DNA of 64,000 nucleotides from Bacillota bacterium (GCA_030536355.1 JAUNQD010000003.1:46906-110905); one strand, 5' to 3'. Numbered from the stretch's first letter, positions 25,036-35,221 are shown. A program made the numbers and translations. The notes: a model not told the origin generated them from the letters alone.

Positions 25036-27662
25036 AACTGTTCTTTGAGTTCCTCTAATATCTTAAGTGCTTGCGAAGGCGTCGTATCCATAAGATCCAG
25101 TGATCTGAGTTTGGTGATTATAGGGTCAGGTATGGATTCAAACAAAGAAAGCTGCACTTCCTGCATCGCAGGAGCCTCAAAATCACTTTCTGCTGCCTTT
25201 TCATGCAAAGGTCTGTGTGTCACTTCGTTTTTACCGTTTTCAAGCTCTAAGAGGCGTTCTTCCGCCCTTTCCAAAAGCTCCTTCGGAGCTCCTGCCAGCT
25301 TAGCAACATGTATACCGTAACTCCTGCTTGCGCTTCCTTTTACGATCTTGTGAAGGAAGACTACATTACCGTTTTCTTCGGTAACATCCACATTGAGATT
25401 TGTCATTCCGGTAAGTTTGCCTTCAAGGGCTGTCATTTCATGATAATGTGTAGCGAACAATGTTCTTATCATTCTTTCAGGCTTACATAAGTACTCTGCT
25501 GCAGCCCATGCTATCGAAAGTCCGTCGTATGTGCTTGTTCCTCTGCCTATTTCATCGAGGATCACTAAGCTGCGTTCGGTAGCAGTATTGAGTATATAGG
25601 AAAGTTCACTCATTTCTACAAAGAATGTACTTTGTCCCTGAGCCAGGTTGTCAGAAGCCCCTATTCTTGTAAAGATCCTGTCGCAAACACCGATGTGTGC
25701 GCTTTGCGCAGGAACAAAACATCCGGCTTGTGCCATTAATACGATAAGGGCTGTTTGGCGCATATATGTGGACTTCCCCGACATGTTAGGGCCCGTTATT
25801 AGAAGCAGGCTCTGGTCCGTCTTATTGAGGTAAGTGTCATTACTTACGAATATTCCATCGCGTATCATTTGTTCTATAACAGGATGGCGACCTTTGTATA
25901 TCATCAGATTATCACTATTATCAACTTCAGGCTTGACATAATCATTCTTTTCGCTTACTTCTGCAAATGAAGTCAATACATCGATTGAAGCTATTGCCTT
26001 GGATGTTTCCTGAATGGCTCTGATATACTGATGGAGCTTATTTCTTATTTCGGTAAACAGCTCATATTCCATCTGATTTATCTTGCTTTCGGCATTCAAT
26101 ACAAGACGTTCAGTTTCTTTCAGTTCAGGAGTAATGAAACGTTCACAGTTTGCCAATGTCTGTTTTCTTATATAATTATCAGGTATAAGGTCGTAATAAG
26201 ATCTAGTTACTTCCAGATAATAACCGAATACCTTGTTGAATCCTACTTTTAGATTTTTGATGCCTGTACGTTCTCTTTCGCTGGTTTCAAGACCTGCTAT
26301 CCAATCCTGTGCATCTTTTATGGATGCTTTGAGCTCGTCAAGTTCCTGGGAAAACCCGCTTTTGATCAATCCGCCCTCTTTGATTACGAATGGCGGATCC
26401 TCAACGATACTTCTATCTATAAGATCATATACTTGATCAAGCGGATGTATCTGTTCGTTGAGCATATCAAGAAGATCAGAGCCTGTAGCATCAAGCTCTG
26501 CCTTGATGTCCGGGAGAACTCCGCAGGAATTTCTGAGGGCTATCATATCCTTGCCGTTTGCTGTACCGTAAGCTATTCTTCCTGTAAGTCTTTCGAAGTC
26601 ATATACCCTTTTCAGGTACTCCTTGAGATTATTTCTGATAAGGACTTCATCAAGAAGGACTTCTACCGCATCAAGTCTTTCTTTTATCATCGAAACATCA
26701 TTGAGAGGTTCTTTTAGCCATTGCTTAAGCTTTCTCGAGCCCATAGCTGTATGGGTCTTATCAAGGACTCCAAGCAAAGAGCCTTTCAGTTTTTTTTCAA
26801 AGAGTGTCTCTGTAAGTTCAAGATTCTTGATAGTAGATTTATCAAGAGACATATGCTGTCCCAACGAATAAGTAGTGAGTTCAGCGATATGGCTTAGGTC
26901 GTTCTTTTGAGTTTCGATAAGGTAAAGCAGTAATGCTCCCAAAGCTGCTTCAGACGCTGAACCTTCTTCAACGCCTATACCTAATAAAGCAGTTATATTG
27001 AATTGTCTCAATATGGCATCTCTTGCTGCATCCTGCCTGTAAAATTCTTCACCGATAACATTAAAATAAGCCTCGGTCACAGGCTTCATGTCCTCTGCAT
27101 CCACTGCGCTGAAAGTATTTTCGTCCAGAATGACCTCACTGGCATCGATTTTCACAAGCTCATTAAGAAGGTTTTCCCTTCTGCCGATCCCTCTTATATC
27201 TGTAAGATAGATCTCTCCTGTGGAAATATCACAATATGACAATCCTGTAGAATCGTCGTCAGCATAGATAGATGCTATATAATTGTTTTCATTTTCTCTG
27301 AGCATACTGCTGCTTATAACAGTACCGGGAGTCACGATCTGAACTACTTCACGTTTAACTATACCCTTGACTGCAGCAGGATCTTCTGTTTGCTCGCATA
27401 TTGCAACCTTGTAGCCTTTTTCAACAAGGCGTGCAATATAGGTATCGGCGGAATGGAAAGGAACTCCGCACATCGGAGCCCTTTCTTCCATACCGCATTG
27501 TTTACCTGTAAGTGTGAGCTCAAGCTCACGTGAGGCTGTTTTGGCATCATCAAAGAACATTTCGTAGAAATCACCCAGCCTGAAAAACAGGATACAATCC
27601 TGATAACTTGATTTTATATCCATATATTGCTGCATCATTGGTGATAACTTTGGTGCTGCCAT
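25032..27662 (-). CDS. mutS: DNA mismatch repair protein MutS
   Basis: 876 residues, complete. The N-terminal mismatch-reading domain has the FxE motif (DFYEMF, near residue 34), the Walker A is GPNMSGKSTYM (near 623), and the Walker B region is LVILDEIGRGTSTYDGLS, followed by ATHYHEM. The C-terminus ends in the helix-turn-helix dimer region. GAGAGGT precedes the ATG by 7 nt. It is coupled to mutL and follows the aminotransferase gene by 27 nt. Confidence 0.97.
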   Translation of the reverse strand: MAAPKLSPMMQQYMDIKSSYQDCILFFRLGDFYEMFFDDAKTASRELELTLTGKQCGMEERAPMCGVPFHSADTYIARLVEKGYKVAICEQTEDPAAVKGIVKREVVQIVTPGTVISSSMLRENENNYIASIYADDDSTGLSYCDISTGEIYLTDIRGIGRRENLLNELVKIDASEVILDENTFSAVDAEDMKPVTEAYFNVIGEEFYRQDAARDAILRQFNITALLGIGVEEGSASEAALGALLLYLIETQKNDLSHIAELTTYSLGQHMSLDKSTIKNLELTETLFEKKLKGSLLGVLDKTHTAMGSRKLKQWLKEPLNDVSMIKERLDAVEVLLDEVLIRNNLKEYLKRVYDFERLTGRIAYGTANGKDMIALRNSCGVLPDIKAELDATGSDLLDMLNEQIHPLDQVYDLIDRSIVEDPPFVIKEGGLIKSGFSQELDELKASIKDAQDWIAGLETSERERTGIKNLKVGFNKVFGYYLEVTRSYYDLIPDNYIRKQTLANCERFITPELKETERLVLNAESKINQMEYELFTEIRNKLHQYIRAIQETSKAIASIDVLTSFAEVSEKNDYVKPEVDNSDNLMIYKGRHPVIEQMIRDGIFVSNDTYLNKTDQSLLLITGPNMSGKSTYMRQTALIVLMAQAGCFVPAQSAHIGVCDRIFTRIGASDNLAQGQSTFFVEMSELSYILNTATERSLVILDEIGRGTSTYDGLSIAWAAAEYLCKPERMIRTLFATHYHEMTALEGKLTGMTNLNVDVTEENGNVVFLHKIVKGSASRSYGIHVAKLAGAPKELLERAEERLLELENGKNEVTHRPLHEKAAESDFEAPAMQEVQLSLFESIPDPIITKLRSLDLMDTTPSQALKILEELKEQL

Positions 27663-27689
27663 TATAATTTACCTCTCAAATGTAATGAT

Positions 27690-28889
27690 TTATTTTCCTA
27701 ATTTCTTGTTGTATGCTTCCATACCCAGTCTGATCAGTTCTACTGCTCTTCTCATGTCTTCCTGCTTCAGAACATATGCCATACGCATTTCATCCTTACC
27801 GAGACCAGGGGTGCCGTAAAAACCTTCTGCAGGTGTGAACATAGCTGTTTCTCCGTTGTCATCGAATTCAGTCAGCATGAACATCAGGAAATCTTCAACG
27901 CTGTCTACAGGCAGCTTAGCTGTCATGTAGAATGATCCGCCAGGTTTCTGACAAACAACTCCAGGGATTTTCATAAGTTCTTCATATACAACGTCTCTTC
28001 TAGCGCAGTATTCAGCCTTTACTTCTTCATAATATGATTTGTCGAGTCTGTAAAGAGCAGCTGCACCGATCTGTTCAAGTGTAGGTACGCAAAGTCTTCC
28101 CTGAGCGATCTTCATGATTCCTTCCATGAATGCTTCGTTCTTGCTCACGATGCAGCCGATTCTGGCACCGCAAGCTGAAAATCTCTTTGATACTGAGTCA
28201 ACGATAACTACTCTGTCCTTGATTTCTTCGATCATACCGAATGAAGTAACGTCTCTGTCGTCATAAGCAAATTCTCTGTAAACTTCGTCAGCGATGATCC
28301 ACAGATCATGTTCTTTAGCGATTTCTCCGATAAGCTTCATATCTTCGATAGTAAGAACTCTTCCTGTTGGGTTTCCCGGGCTGATACAGCAGATAGCTTT
28401 AGTGTTAGGAGTAATAGCAGCTTCGATCAGATCTCTCTTAGCGAAGTTGTATCCGTCTTCTGCCTTTGTTGTTATAGGAACCACTTTGCCGCAAGCTCCT
28501 GTAGCAAACGTATGATAGTTTGTGTAGAAAGGTTCTGCGATCAGCACTTCATCTTCAGGGTTCAGGATAGTTGTGAAAATCATGCTGAGAGCTTCGGAAC
28601 CACCGTTAGTGATCATGATGTCTTTTCTTTCATAATTCATGTCATACTGCTTGAAGTAATCTATGATGGCATCGAGAAGTTCCAGTTCGCCGCCTGATTC
28701 TGAATAAGCGATCACCTTTTTGTCATAGTTCTTGATGGCATCCATGAAGCAAGCAGGTGTTTCGATATCCGGCTGGCCGATATTCAGATGATACACTTTC
28801 TTGCCCTTTGCTTTAGCTTCGAAAGCGAAAACGTTAAACTTTCTGATTGGTGAATTCTGCATTGCGTTCACTCTGTTTGATAACTGCAT
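27690..28889 (-). CDS. Class I/II pyridoxal-phosphate aminotransferase
   Basis: 399 residues, aspartate aminotransferase superfamily (fold type I). NGGSEALSM, CISPGNPTGRVL, ADEVYREFAYDD and the PLP lysine in DSVSKRFSACGARIG (near residue 234) are all in place. The amino donor cannot be fixed: aspartate, alanine or aromatic substrates are possible. AAGGAGAG precedes the ATG by 7 nt. Confidence 0.88.
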   Translation of the reverse strand: MQLSNRVNAMQNSPIRKFNVFAFEAKAKGKKVYHLNIGQPDIETPACFMDAIKNYDKKVIAYSESGGELELLDAIIDYFKQYDMNYERKDIMITNGGSEALSMIFTTILNPEDEVLIAEPFYTNYHTFATGACGKVVPITTKAEDGYNFAKRDLIEAAITPNTKAICCISPGNPTGRVLTIEDMKLIGEIAKEHDLWIIADEVYREFAYDDRDVTSFGMIEEIKDRVVIVDSVSKRFSACGARIGCIVSKNEAFMEGIMKIAQGRLCVPTLEQIGAAALYRLDKSYYEEVKAEYCARRDVVYEELMKIPGVVCQKPGGSFYMTAKLPVDSVEDFLMFMLTEFDDNGETAMFTPAEGFYGTPGLGKDEMRMAYVLKQEDMRRAVELIRLGMEAYNKKLGK

Positions 28890-28937
28890 TTCTTTCTCTC
28901 CTTTTTCTTTTAAATTTTCTCTTAAATCATTTATTTA

Positions 28938-29729
28938 TCATGTTAACTCCACATGGGAGTCAGAAACTGTTTTTTCGATATCCGGTATTATTTCAGGCTT
29001 ATCTTTTCTCATATACAAAAGATATTCGATATTACCTTTAGTACCGGTTACCGGTGAAAAAGTAAGTCCATGGCTGTAAAGCCCATTTTCTTCTCCGTAT
29101 CTTATGACGTTCTCTATAACTTCTCTATGTACGGCAGGATCTCTTACTATTCCCTTTTTCCCCACTTGGTTTCTACCGGCTTCAAATTGAGGCTTGACCA
29201 GACATACGAGGCAGCCATCTTCTCCTAGCAGCTTGGATGCGACCGGAAATACAAGTTTAAGTGAAATGAACGAAACATCGATGCTGATAAAGTCGACATC
29301 TTTATCAACTGTATCGAAATCGAGGTATCTTATGTTGCACTTTTCCATATTGATGACTCTGTCATCATTTCTCAGTTTCCAGTCGAGCTGACCATAACCC
29401 ACATCGATAGCGAAGACTTTTGATGCCCCCTTTTGCAGCATGCAGTCTGTAAATCCTCCGGTTGAAGCACCTATATCTACGGCAACAGCATTTTCTAGGG
29501 AAAAGCCATATAGATCAAGAGCCTTCTCCAGCTTCAGTCCGCCTCGACTGACATAAGGACACAGATCTTCTTTGATAGTTATTTCAGCTTCAGAATCAAC
29601 TGATGTACCCGGTTTATCTACACGCTGACCATCAACATATATAAGACCTGCCATTATTGAAGCTTTGGCCTTTTCTCTTGAAGGAAACAGTCCTTTTTCT
29701 GTAAGTATTATATCAAGTCTATCTTTCAA
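28938..29729 (-). CDS. tlyA: TlyA family 2'-O-methyltransferase (S4 plus FtsJ domain)
   Basis: 263 residues. The N-terminal S4 RNA-binding domain (RLDIILTEKGLFPSREKAKA) is followed by a Rossmann methyltransferase with VAVDIGASTGGFTDCMLQ (SAM site, near residue 87). Family members 2'-O-methylate cytidines of 16S and sometimes 23S rRNA, or are annotated as hemolysin A. The start appears to be TTG at 29729, inside the dxs end (11-nt overlap), with only AAAGGA 12 nt away. No later start would keep the S4 domain intact. Confidence 0.9.
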   Translation of the reverse strand: MKDRLDIILTEKGLFPSREKAKASIMAGLIYVDGQRVDKPGTSVDSEAEITIKEDLCPYVSRGGLKLEKALDLYGFSLENAVAVDIGASTGGFTDCMLQKGASKVFAIDVGYGQLDWKLRNDDRVINMEKCNIRYLDFDTVDKDVDFISIDVSFISLKLVFPVASKLLGEDGCLVCLVKPQFEAGRNQVGKKGIVRDPAVHREVIENVIRYGEENGLYSHGLTFSPVTGTKGNIEYLLYMRKDKPEIIPDIEKTVSDSHVELT

Positions 29730-31575
29730 GTTCTTTTATGATCCTTTCTGCTATGGATCGTGGATCCATGCCGTGTTTAGCATAAAGCTCATCACTGGTG
29801 CCGTGTTCGATGAAATCATCAGGCCAGCCTATGTTGATCACTTTAACATCCTTCAATGAAACTATATCCTTTATACCTTCTCCGATTCCGCCTGAAACTA
29901 CGTTATCTTCTACGGTAACGATCAACGGGTATTTTTCGGCTGATTTTTTCAATCTGTCAGTATCAAGGGGTTTGACGAATTCAGTATTGATGATACTTGC
30001 GCTTATACCCTTCGCTTTCAAAATATCCGCAGCTTTTATAACTTTATCGGCCATAGTCCCTACAGACCAGATCTCAACATCGGTTCCTCGTTTGATCTGA
30101 TGTGATTTGCCAAGTGTGATCTTGTTGGGTTTGCTGATATCAGCAGCCGAACCTCTTGGATATCTTATGGCACAAGGGCCATCTATTGTCTTAGAAAACT
30201 CAAGCATCGCTTCAAGCTCGGCACCGTCTTTAGGTGCCATAATAGTCATGTTAGGTATATGTCTTAAATAGCTCAGGTCGAAGATGCCATGATGAGTTTC
30301 TCCGTCTGCACCAACTATGCCTGCTCTGTCTATGCAGAATACTACAGGTAAGTTTTGGAGACATACATCTTCGATTATTTCGTCATACGCTCTCTGCAGG
30401 AATGTTGAATATACAGCAAAGTAAGGTTTAAGCCCTGCTTTAGCAAGACCTGCAGCAAAAGTAACTGCATGTCCTTCTGCTATGCCGACATCAAATATCT
30501 TGTCAGGATGTTTTTCTTTGAAGCTATCAAGACCAGTACCATTTATCATGGCTGCGCTGATGGCTACTATACGATCGTCTTCATCAGCCATTTTTGTAAG
30601 TTTATTGCCGAATACTTTTGAATATGATGGTTTGTCCGAAGATTTTATCGGGATACCGGTATCCATGTCAAATGGTCCTATTCCATGGAAAATATCAGGT
30701 CTTTCTTCAGCCTTTGAATATCCTTTACCTTTTTTAGTTATTACGTGAATAAATACGGGCTTTTTATATTCTTTAGCAAGTTCCAAAGTTTCACATAATT
30801 CATTTATGTCATGCCCATCGACAGGTCCGAAATATTTGAAACCGAGTTCTTCAAATATAATCCCATCTATCATAGCATATTTGATGGATTTTCTGGCATT
30901 TTTGAGCCCTGTGATCATGCCTTCGCCGATCACAGGAACTTTGGAAACGTTTTTCTTGATCTGAGATTTCATCGAAAGATATTTGTCAGATCCTCTCAAC
31001 CTGCCCAGATATTTGGAAAAACCGCCTGTATTTTTAGATATGGACATTTCATTATCATTAAGAATAACGATCATCTTGCTGTTGAGCGAAGCCACATTAT
31101 TCAAAGCCTCAAAAGCAACTCCGCCGGTCATGGCACCATCACCGATTATCGAAATGACATTGTAATCTTCGCCTTTGACATCTCTTGCAGCGGCCATTCC
31201 CAGTCCCAAGGAAATGGATGTACTGCTGTGACCGGTATCGAATATATCATGGGGGCTTTCTTTTGATTTCGGAAATCCGCTGAGACCGTTCAATTGTCTC
31301 AATCCCGGGAACTTATCTGCTCGTCCTGTAAGTATTTTGTGAACGTATGTCTGATGTCCTACGTCCCATATCAATTTGTCTTTAGGTGAATCAAATACTT
31401 TATGAAGAGCTATCGAAAGTTCAACGGCACCTAAATTGGATGCTAAATGTCCTCCTGTTTTAGATACTTCTTCTACGAGGAAGTCTCTTATTTCATAAGA
31501 TAAAAGCTCCAGCTCACCATTGTCCATTTTCTTTAGGTCGTCAGGAAACCGGTGCTTCATCAGATATTTATTCAT
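29719..31575 (-). CDS. dxs: 1-deoxy-D-xylulose-5-phosphate synthase
   Basis: 618 residues. A thiamine-diphosphate enzyme that condenses pyruvate and glyceraldehyde 3-phosphate, first step of the MEP pathway. It shows GHQTYVHKILTGR, the ThDP motif GDGAMTGGVAFEALNN (near residue 145) and the transketolase region with AEGHAVTFAAGLA and DRAGIVGADGETHHG. AGAGGT lies 7 nt upstream. It directly follows ispA (1-nt gap), the usual Firmicute arrangement. Confidence 0.96.
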   Translation of the reverse strand: MNKYLMKHRFPDDLKKMDNGELELLSYEIRDFLVEEVSKTGGHLASNLGAVELSIALHKVFDSPKDKLIWDVGHQTYVHKILTGRADKFPGLRQLNGLSGFPKSKESPHDIFDTGHSSTSISLGLGMAAARDVKGEDYNVISIIGDGAMTGGVAFEALNNVASLNSKMIVILNDNEMSISKNTGGFSKYLGRLRGSDKYLSMKSQIKKNVSKVPVIGEGMITGLKNARKSIKYAMIDGIIFEELGFKYFGPVDGHDINELCETLELAKEYKKPVFIHVITKKGKGYSKAEERPDIFHGIGPFDMDTGIPIKSSDKPSYSKVFGNKLTKMADEDDRIVAISAAMINGTGLDSFKEKHPDKIFDVGIAEGHAVTFAAGLAKAGLKPYFAVYSTFLQRAYDEIIEDVCLQNLPVVFCIDRAGIVGADGETHHGIFDLSYLRHIPNMTIMAPKDGAELEAMLEFSKTIDGPCAIRYPRGSAADISKPNKITLGKSHQIKRGTDVEIWSVGTMADKVIKAADILKAKGISASIINTEFVKPLDTDRLKKSAEKYPLIVTVEDNVVSGGIGEGIKDIVSLKDVKVINIGWPDDFIEHGTSDELYAKHGMDPRSIAERIIKELER

Positions 31576-31576
31576 C

Positions 31577-32473
31577 TTAATTACCTCTTACAGCCAATTG
31601 TTCAGCTAGTTTAGTGAATACTTCTGCGTTGTCATAATACTGTTCCATAGCACCTATTGCTGTGTCAGTAAGTTCTTTTAATTTCTTTCTTGATTCTTCA
31701 AGACCGTGAAGTGAAGGATATGTGGCCTTTTTATTGATGGAATCCATTCCGGCCTTTTTTCCCATTTCTTCTTCTGTGCCTTCAACATCGAGGATATCAT
31801 CTCTAATTTGGAACGCAAGACCTAGATTTTCAGCGAAAACAGTAAGATTGTCCAGTTTTTCACTGTCGGCTTTACCGAGATATGCCCCGGCTCTTACTGC
31901 TGCTATTATCAATGCAGATGTTTTAGTTAAATGAATGTAGTCAAGCATTTCAGCAGATGAAGATCTATCCTCAGCTTCCATATCTGCCACCTGACCTGCG
32001 ACCATACCTCTGCAGCCTGCACCTTTGCTTATCTCATAGGATGCTTTGACTCTTCTTTTTAGGGCCTCAGGATCATCAAAATAGAATATCATATCTCTGT
32101 TCATAGCTTCAAAAGCAGTGGAAAGAAGTCCATCGCCGGCAAGGACAGCCATAGCTTCACCGTATACTTTATGATTTGTCGGCAATCCTCGTCTCAGATC
32201 ATCATCATCCATACAAGGCAGATCATCATGTATCAAAGAATACGTGTGTATATATTCTATAGCACATGCATAAGGAAGAGCTTCTTCCACATTACCGCCG
32301 CAAAAATCGCAAGCAGCAAGAAGAAGGACAGGTCTGATGCGTTTACCACCTGCTGCCAGACTGTACTTCATGGATTCGTAAAGTGTTATACTCTTGTGAT
32401 CTACATCAGGTATGAAATCCATCAGATGGTTTTCTATCAAGTTTTTATAATCATCGAATGTATAGTCCTTCAT
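31577..32473 (-). CDS. ispA: Polyprenyl (farnesyl/geranylgeranyl) diphosphate synthase
   Basis: 298 residues. It condenses IPP with allylic diphosphates. The first aspartate-rich motif is HDDLPCMDDDDLRRG (near residue 85) and the second is FQIRDDILDVEG (near 220). The two residues between the aspartates of the first motif are typical of bacterial type II farnesyl synthases. Two tandem ATGs exist; the second (32473) is better spaced from GGAGGTG. It is placed after xseB as in many Firmicutes. Confidence 0.93.
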   Translation of the reverse strand: MKDYTFDDYKNLIENHLMDFIPDVDHKSITLYESMKYSLAAGGKRIRPVLLLAACDFCGGNVEEALPYACAIEYIHTYSLIHDDLPCMDDDDLRRGLPTNHKVYGEAMAVLAGDGLLSTAFEAMNRDMIFYFDDPEALKRRVKASYEISKGAGCRGMVAGQVADMEAEDRSSSAEMLDYIHLTKTSALIIAAVRAGAYLGKADSEKLDNLTVFAENLGLAFQIRDDILDVEGTEEEMGKKAGMDSINKKATYPSLHGLEESRKKLKELTDTAIGAMEQYYDNAEVFTKLAEQLAVRGN

Positions 32474-32484
32474 CATGCACCTCC

Positions 32485-32670
32485 TTATTTCGTAAGTGTT
32501 TCTATTTTTTGATTGGCATTTTCAAGTAATTCACTGCACTCTTTGTAATACTTGATACCTTCTTCGTAACATTTGATTGCATCTTCCAAAGATATGTCTT
32601 CAGATTTCAGTTTTTCTGAAGCTTCTTCCAGTTTTTTAAGGACCTGTTCAAAACTAATTTTTTCAGCCAT
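32485..32670 (-). CDS. xseB: Exodeoxyribonuclease VII small subunit
   Basis: 61 residues, normal for XseB. It consists of two helices with the family pattern SFEQVLKKLEE and EDAIKCYEEGIKYYKEC. It binds XseA to form exonuclease VII, which degrades single-stranded DNA. It is separated from xseA by 3 nt; AAGGAA lies 7 nt before the ATG. Confidence 0.93.
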   Translation of the reverse strand: MAEKISFEQVLKKLEEASEKLKSEDISLEDAIKCYEEGIKYYKECSELLENANQKIETLTK

Positions 32671-32673
32671 TTT

Positions 32674-33882
32674 TTATTCCTTTCCGGACGCAACTACTCT
32701 TGCTTGTACATTGCCCTTTGCAGCCTCTATATTTATAAGCTGTTCGTCTTTTAGAATGGTAGCATCTTTAATGATATTTCCATTCTCATCAGTAACTACA
32801 GAATATCCTCTTTTTAATATTGCTTTAGGATCTGCTCCATCTATGACTTCTTTCAGTATATATAATCTGTGATATTTATCGCTGATAGATTTCTTAAGAC
32901 GTTCAGTCATTCCATCTTTGATATTATCTATTCGCATGGTGTCCATCGCGATCCTGCTCAAGATATCCCTGGAAAAAACAGTTGGGTCAAGAAGTTGAAG
33001 CTGCTTATTCTTGTACTCCAGCATCATCTTGAGATTTCTCTTGGATTCTATGTGCAAGGTATCTATATACTCTCTAAGCTCTCGTATATCGGGGACAGCT
33101 TTTTCTGCTGCAGCCGTAGGTGTTTCAGCTCTCATATCAGCCACAAAATCAGCTATCGTAAAATCTGTTTCATGGCCTACGGCAGAGATAACAGGTATGT
33201 TAGAATTGAATATACTTCTGGCAACAACTTCTTCGTTAAATGCCCATAATTCTTCTGTTGATCCTCCTCCGCGACCTGTTATTATGATATCTACATCCGT
33301 ATGATATGAATTGATATCATCTATTGCTGCAGAGATTTCAGCGGCTGCAGCCGGCCCTTGTACCAATACAGGATAAATCAATATATCAACTATATCATTC
33401 TTCTGTGTGATTATTTTGAGCATATCTCTTACAGCTGCACCTGTAGGAGAAGTTACAATAGCAATTTTTCTTGGGAAAAAAGGTAAAACCTTTTTATGTT
33501 CTTGAGAAAACAGCCCCTCACTTTGAAGTTTATTCTTTAATTTCTCAAATGCCTGTGCCAAATCACCTTGACCCGCAGCCTCAATTTCTCTTATATTTAT
33601 CGAATAGCTGCCACCACGTTCATAAAGATAAATATAGCCGTGAACAGTTACTTCCAGACCTTCCTGCAGTTCAAATCCGATCTTGTTAGCATTACCGGCA
33701 GCAAGAAAACAACTTACTTTTCCCGATTCATCTTTTAATGAAAAATACACATGTCCTGTGCTGTGAAATTTTAGGTTGGATATTTCACCTATTACAGAAA
33801 CATTCCCTAAAATCGGATCTGTCTGAAGTATTCTTTTGATATAGCTGTTAAGTTGTGATACCTTGATTGGTTTCAATGCCAT
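32674..33882 (-). CDS. xseA: Exodeoxyribonuclease VII large subunit
   Basis: 402 residues. The N-terminal OB-fold domain (VSQLNSYIKRIL, ISNLKFHSTGHVYFSLKD) precedes the catalytic domain with IAIVTSPTGAAVRDM, GRGGGSTEELWAFN, and AVGHETDFTIADFVADMRAE. The C-terminal coiled region, which forms the stalk with XseB, is shorter than in E. coli, as is common in Firmicutes. GGGAGG lies 8 nt upstream. It overlaps the preceding TsaD-like gene by 35 nt. Confidence 0.95.
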   Translation of the reverse strand: MALKPIKVSQLNSYIKRILQTDPILGNVSVIGEISNLKFHSTGHVYFSLKDESGKVSCFLAAGNANKIGFELQEGLEVTVHGYIYLYERGGSYSINIREIEAAGQGDLAQAFEKLKNKLQSEGLFSQEHKKVLPFFPRKIAIVTSPTGAAVRDMLKIITQKNDIVDILIYPVLVQGPAAAAEISAAIDDINSYHTDVDIIITGRGGGSTEELWAFNEEVVARSIFNSNIPVISAVGHETDFTIADFVADMRAETPTAAAEKAVPDIRELREYIDTLHIESKRNLKMMLEYKNKQLQLLDPTVFSRDILSRIAMDTMRIDNIKDGMTERLKKSISDKYHRLYILKEVIDGADPKAILKRGYSVVTDENGNIIKDATILKDEQLINIEAAKGNVQARVVASGKE

Positions 33883-34825
33883 ATTGCTTTCCTCCCAGGA
33901 GCGCTATGCCAACAGCATTGTCCTGCGAAAGACCATTATTGTCAAATGCTGTATCTATCCCCAAATTAGATAATTCATGTTCCAAAATACTCTTTAAATA
34001 TCTGCTCGACAAAACACCGCCCGCCATTATCACAGCGTTGAGTCCGGTTTTCTCGCATGATTGACTGATGACCTTGATCACAGCATCACTGAGCTTATCA
34101 AACATTTCTTTAATAAGTCTATCATCACCCTCGTTTGATTCGATCAATCTTTTGATTTGAGTATCGATACCTGATAGATTGAAACGACATCCTTTAACTT
34201 TTATGGGAGTAAGTTTATTAGATGAACCAAGTGTTTCTATCGCTATCTTATCAAGATATTCTCCTGAAGGAAACGGATAGCCCATCAATACACCTGTCCT
34301 GTCAATGACTTGTCCCAACGAAATATCATCAGATCCACCAACTATATCGATCGTATATCCGGAATCATTTCCTTCTACTTGAAGAACTTCTGTTGTTCCT
34401 CCGGAAAAATGACAAGAAAGGATCTTATCGTATGATTTAAATGTCGAATAATTTTTTATTGCTTCTATATGCCCTTCCTGATGAGAAAAAGCATATGCCG
34501 GAACATCAAGAGCAGCTGCGATCGATTTGGCAAACCCCTCACCTGCCAGGAAGACCGGCATATATGATCCTTCAACAGGTCTGGGTTTTGAAGAATATGA
34601 AACTGCACTTATGTGTCCGGAAAAACTTGTTCTCATTTCTTCCATTAACGAGGGAAGATTCTTAACATGCTGAAAAAGGGCGTCGGATTGTCTTAATCCT
34701 TTTTCGCCCCGTTTGACTTCTAAAAACATTCTCGAATCGCATATAATATTACTATTATCATCTACAACAGCGATCGAAGTTTTATAATTGCTGGTATCTA
34801 TACCAAGAAAATATTTTCTATCCAT
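33848..34825 (-). CDS. TsaD/Kae1-like ASKHA-fold protein (peptidase M22 family)
   Basis: 325 residues. It has the ASKHA fold with FLGIDTSNYKTSIAVVD at the N-terminus, a HxxxH metal pair (FSHQEGHIEA, near residue 130), a FSGGTTEVL phosphate loop and AGGVLSSRYLK. TsaD makes the tRNA t6A37 modification with TsaB/E. This protein is shorter and more diverged; it seems to be the extra Kae1-like paralogue found beside nusB/xseA in many Clostridia, whose job is unknown. True TsaD is probably elsewhere. I chose the ATG at 34825, which overlaps the nusB stop (ATGGATAG); a GTG at 34843 is the alternative. Confidence 0.75.
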   Translation of the reverse strand: MDRKYFLGIDTSNYKTSIAVVDDNSNIICDSRMFLEVKRGEKGLRQSDALFQHVKNLPSLMEEMRTSFSGHISAVSYSSKPRPVEGSYMPVFLAGEGFAKSIAAALDVPAYAFSHQEGHIEAIKNYSTFKSYDKILSCHFSGGTTEVLQVEGNDSGYTIDIVGGSDDISLGQVIDRTGVLMGYPFPSGEYLDKIAIETLGSSNKLTPIKVKGCRFNLSGIDTQIKRLIESNEGDDRLIKEMFDKLSDAVIKVISQSCEKTGLNAVIMAGGVLSSRYLKSILEHELSNLGIDTAFDNNGLSQDNAVGIALLGGKQYGIETNQGITT

Positions 34826-35216
34826 TGCTTTTGGCCAAGGCACCTAAAACACCATGAACGAATCTGGCTGAATTGTCAGTGCTGAATTTTTTCACTAAAT
34901 TGATTGCCTCGTTTATAGCAACTGCATCAGGAATATCTTCACTGTATCTCATTTCTCCCACAGCAAGTCTCATTACTGCCAGATCGACTTTTGGCATCCT
35001 TCCTGTTTTCCATGACTTGCTGTACTTGTTTATAGATGCGTCGATATCATCTATATCATTGATTATGCTATTGAGTAAAGACTTTCCTCTTGTGATATGA
35101 TTACCTGAAAGTCTTTCTTCGGCCAATGTGTTTGCAGTATCATTATCTAAATTTTTCGATGCGTCCATTTCAAAAAGGATCTGCATAAGTATTTCTCTGG
35201 CTTCATTTCTTGTCAT
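34818..35216 (-). CDS. nusB: Transcription antitermination factor NusB
   Basis: 132 residues, all-helical. The N-terminal TRNEAREILMQILFEMD carries the arginine-rich boxA-binding helix. The C-terminal part shows AVMRLAVGEM and AINEAINLVKKFSTDNSARFVHGVLGALAK, the family signature. With NusE it binds boxA RNA in rRNA leaders. GGAAGGAA lies about 9 nt upstream, overlapping the end of the Asp23 gene. Confidence 0.94.
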   Translation of the reverse strand: MTRNEAREILMQILFEMDASKNLDNDTANTLAEERLSGNHITRGKSLLNSIINDIDDIDASINKYSKSWKTGRMPKVDLAVMRLAVGEMRYSEDIPDAVAINEAINLVKKFSTDNSARFVHGVLGALAKSNG

Positions 35217-35221
35217 GTGAT

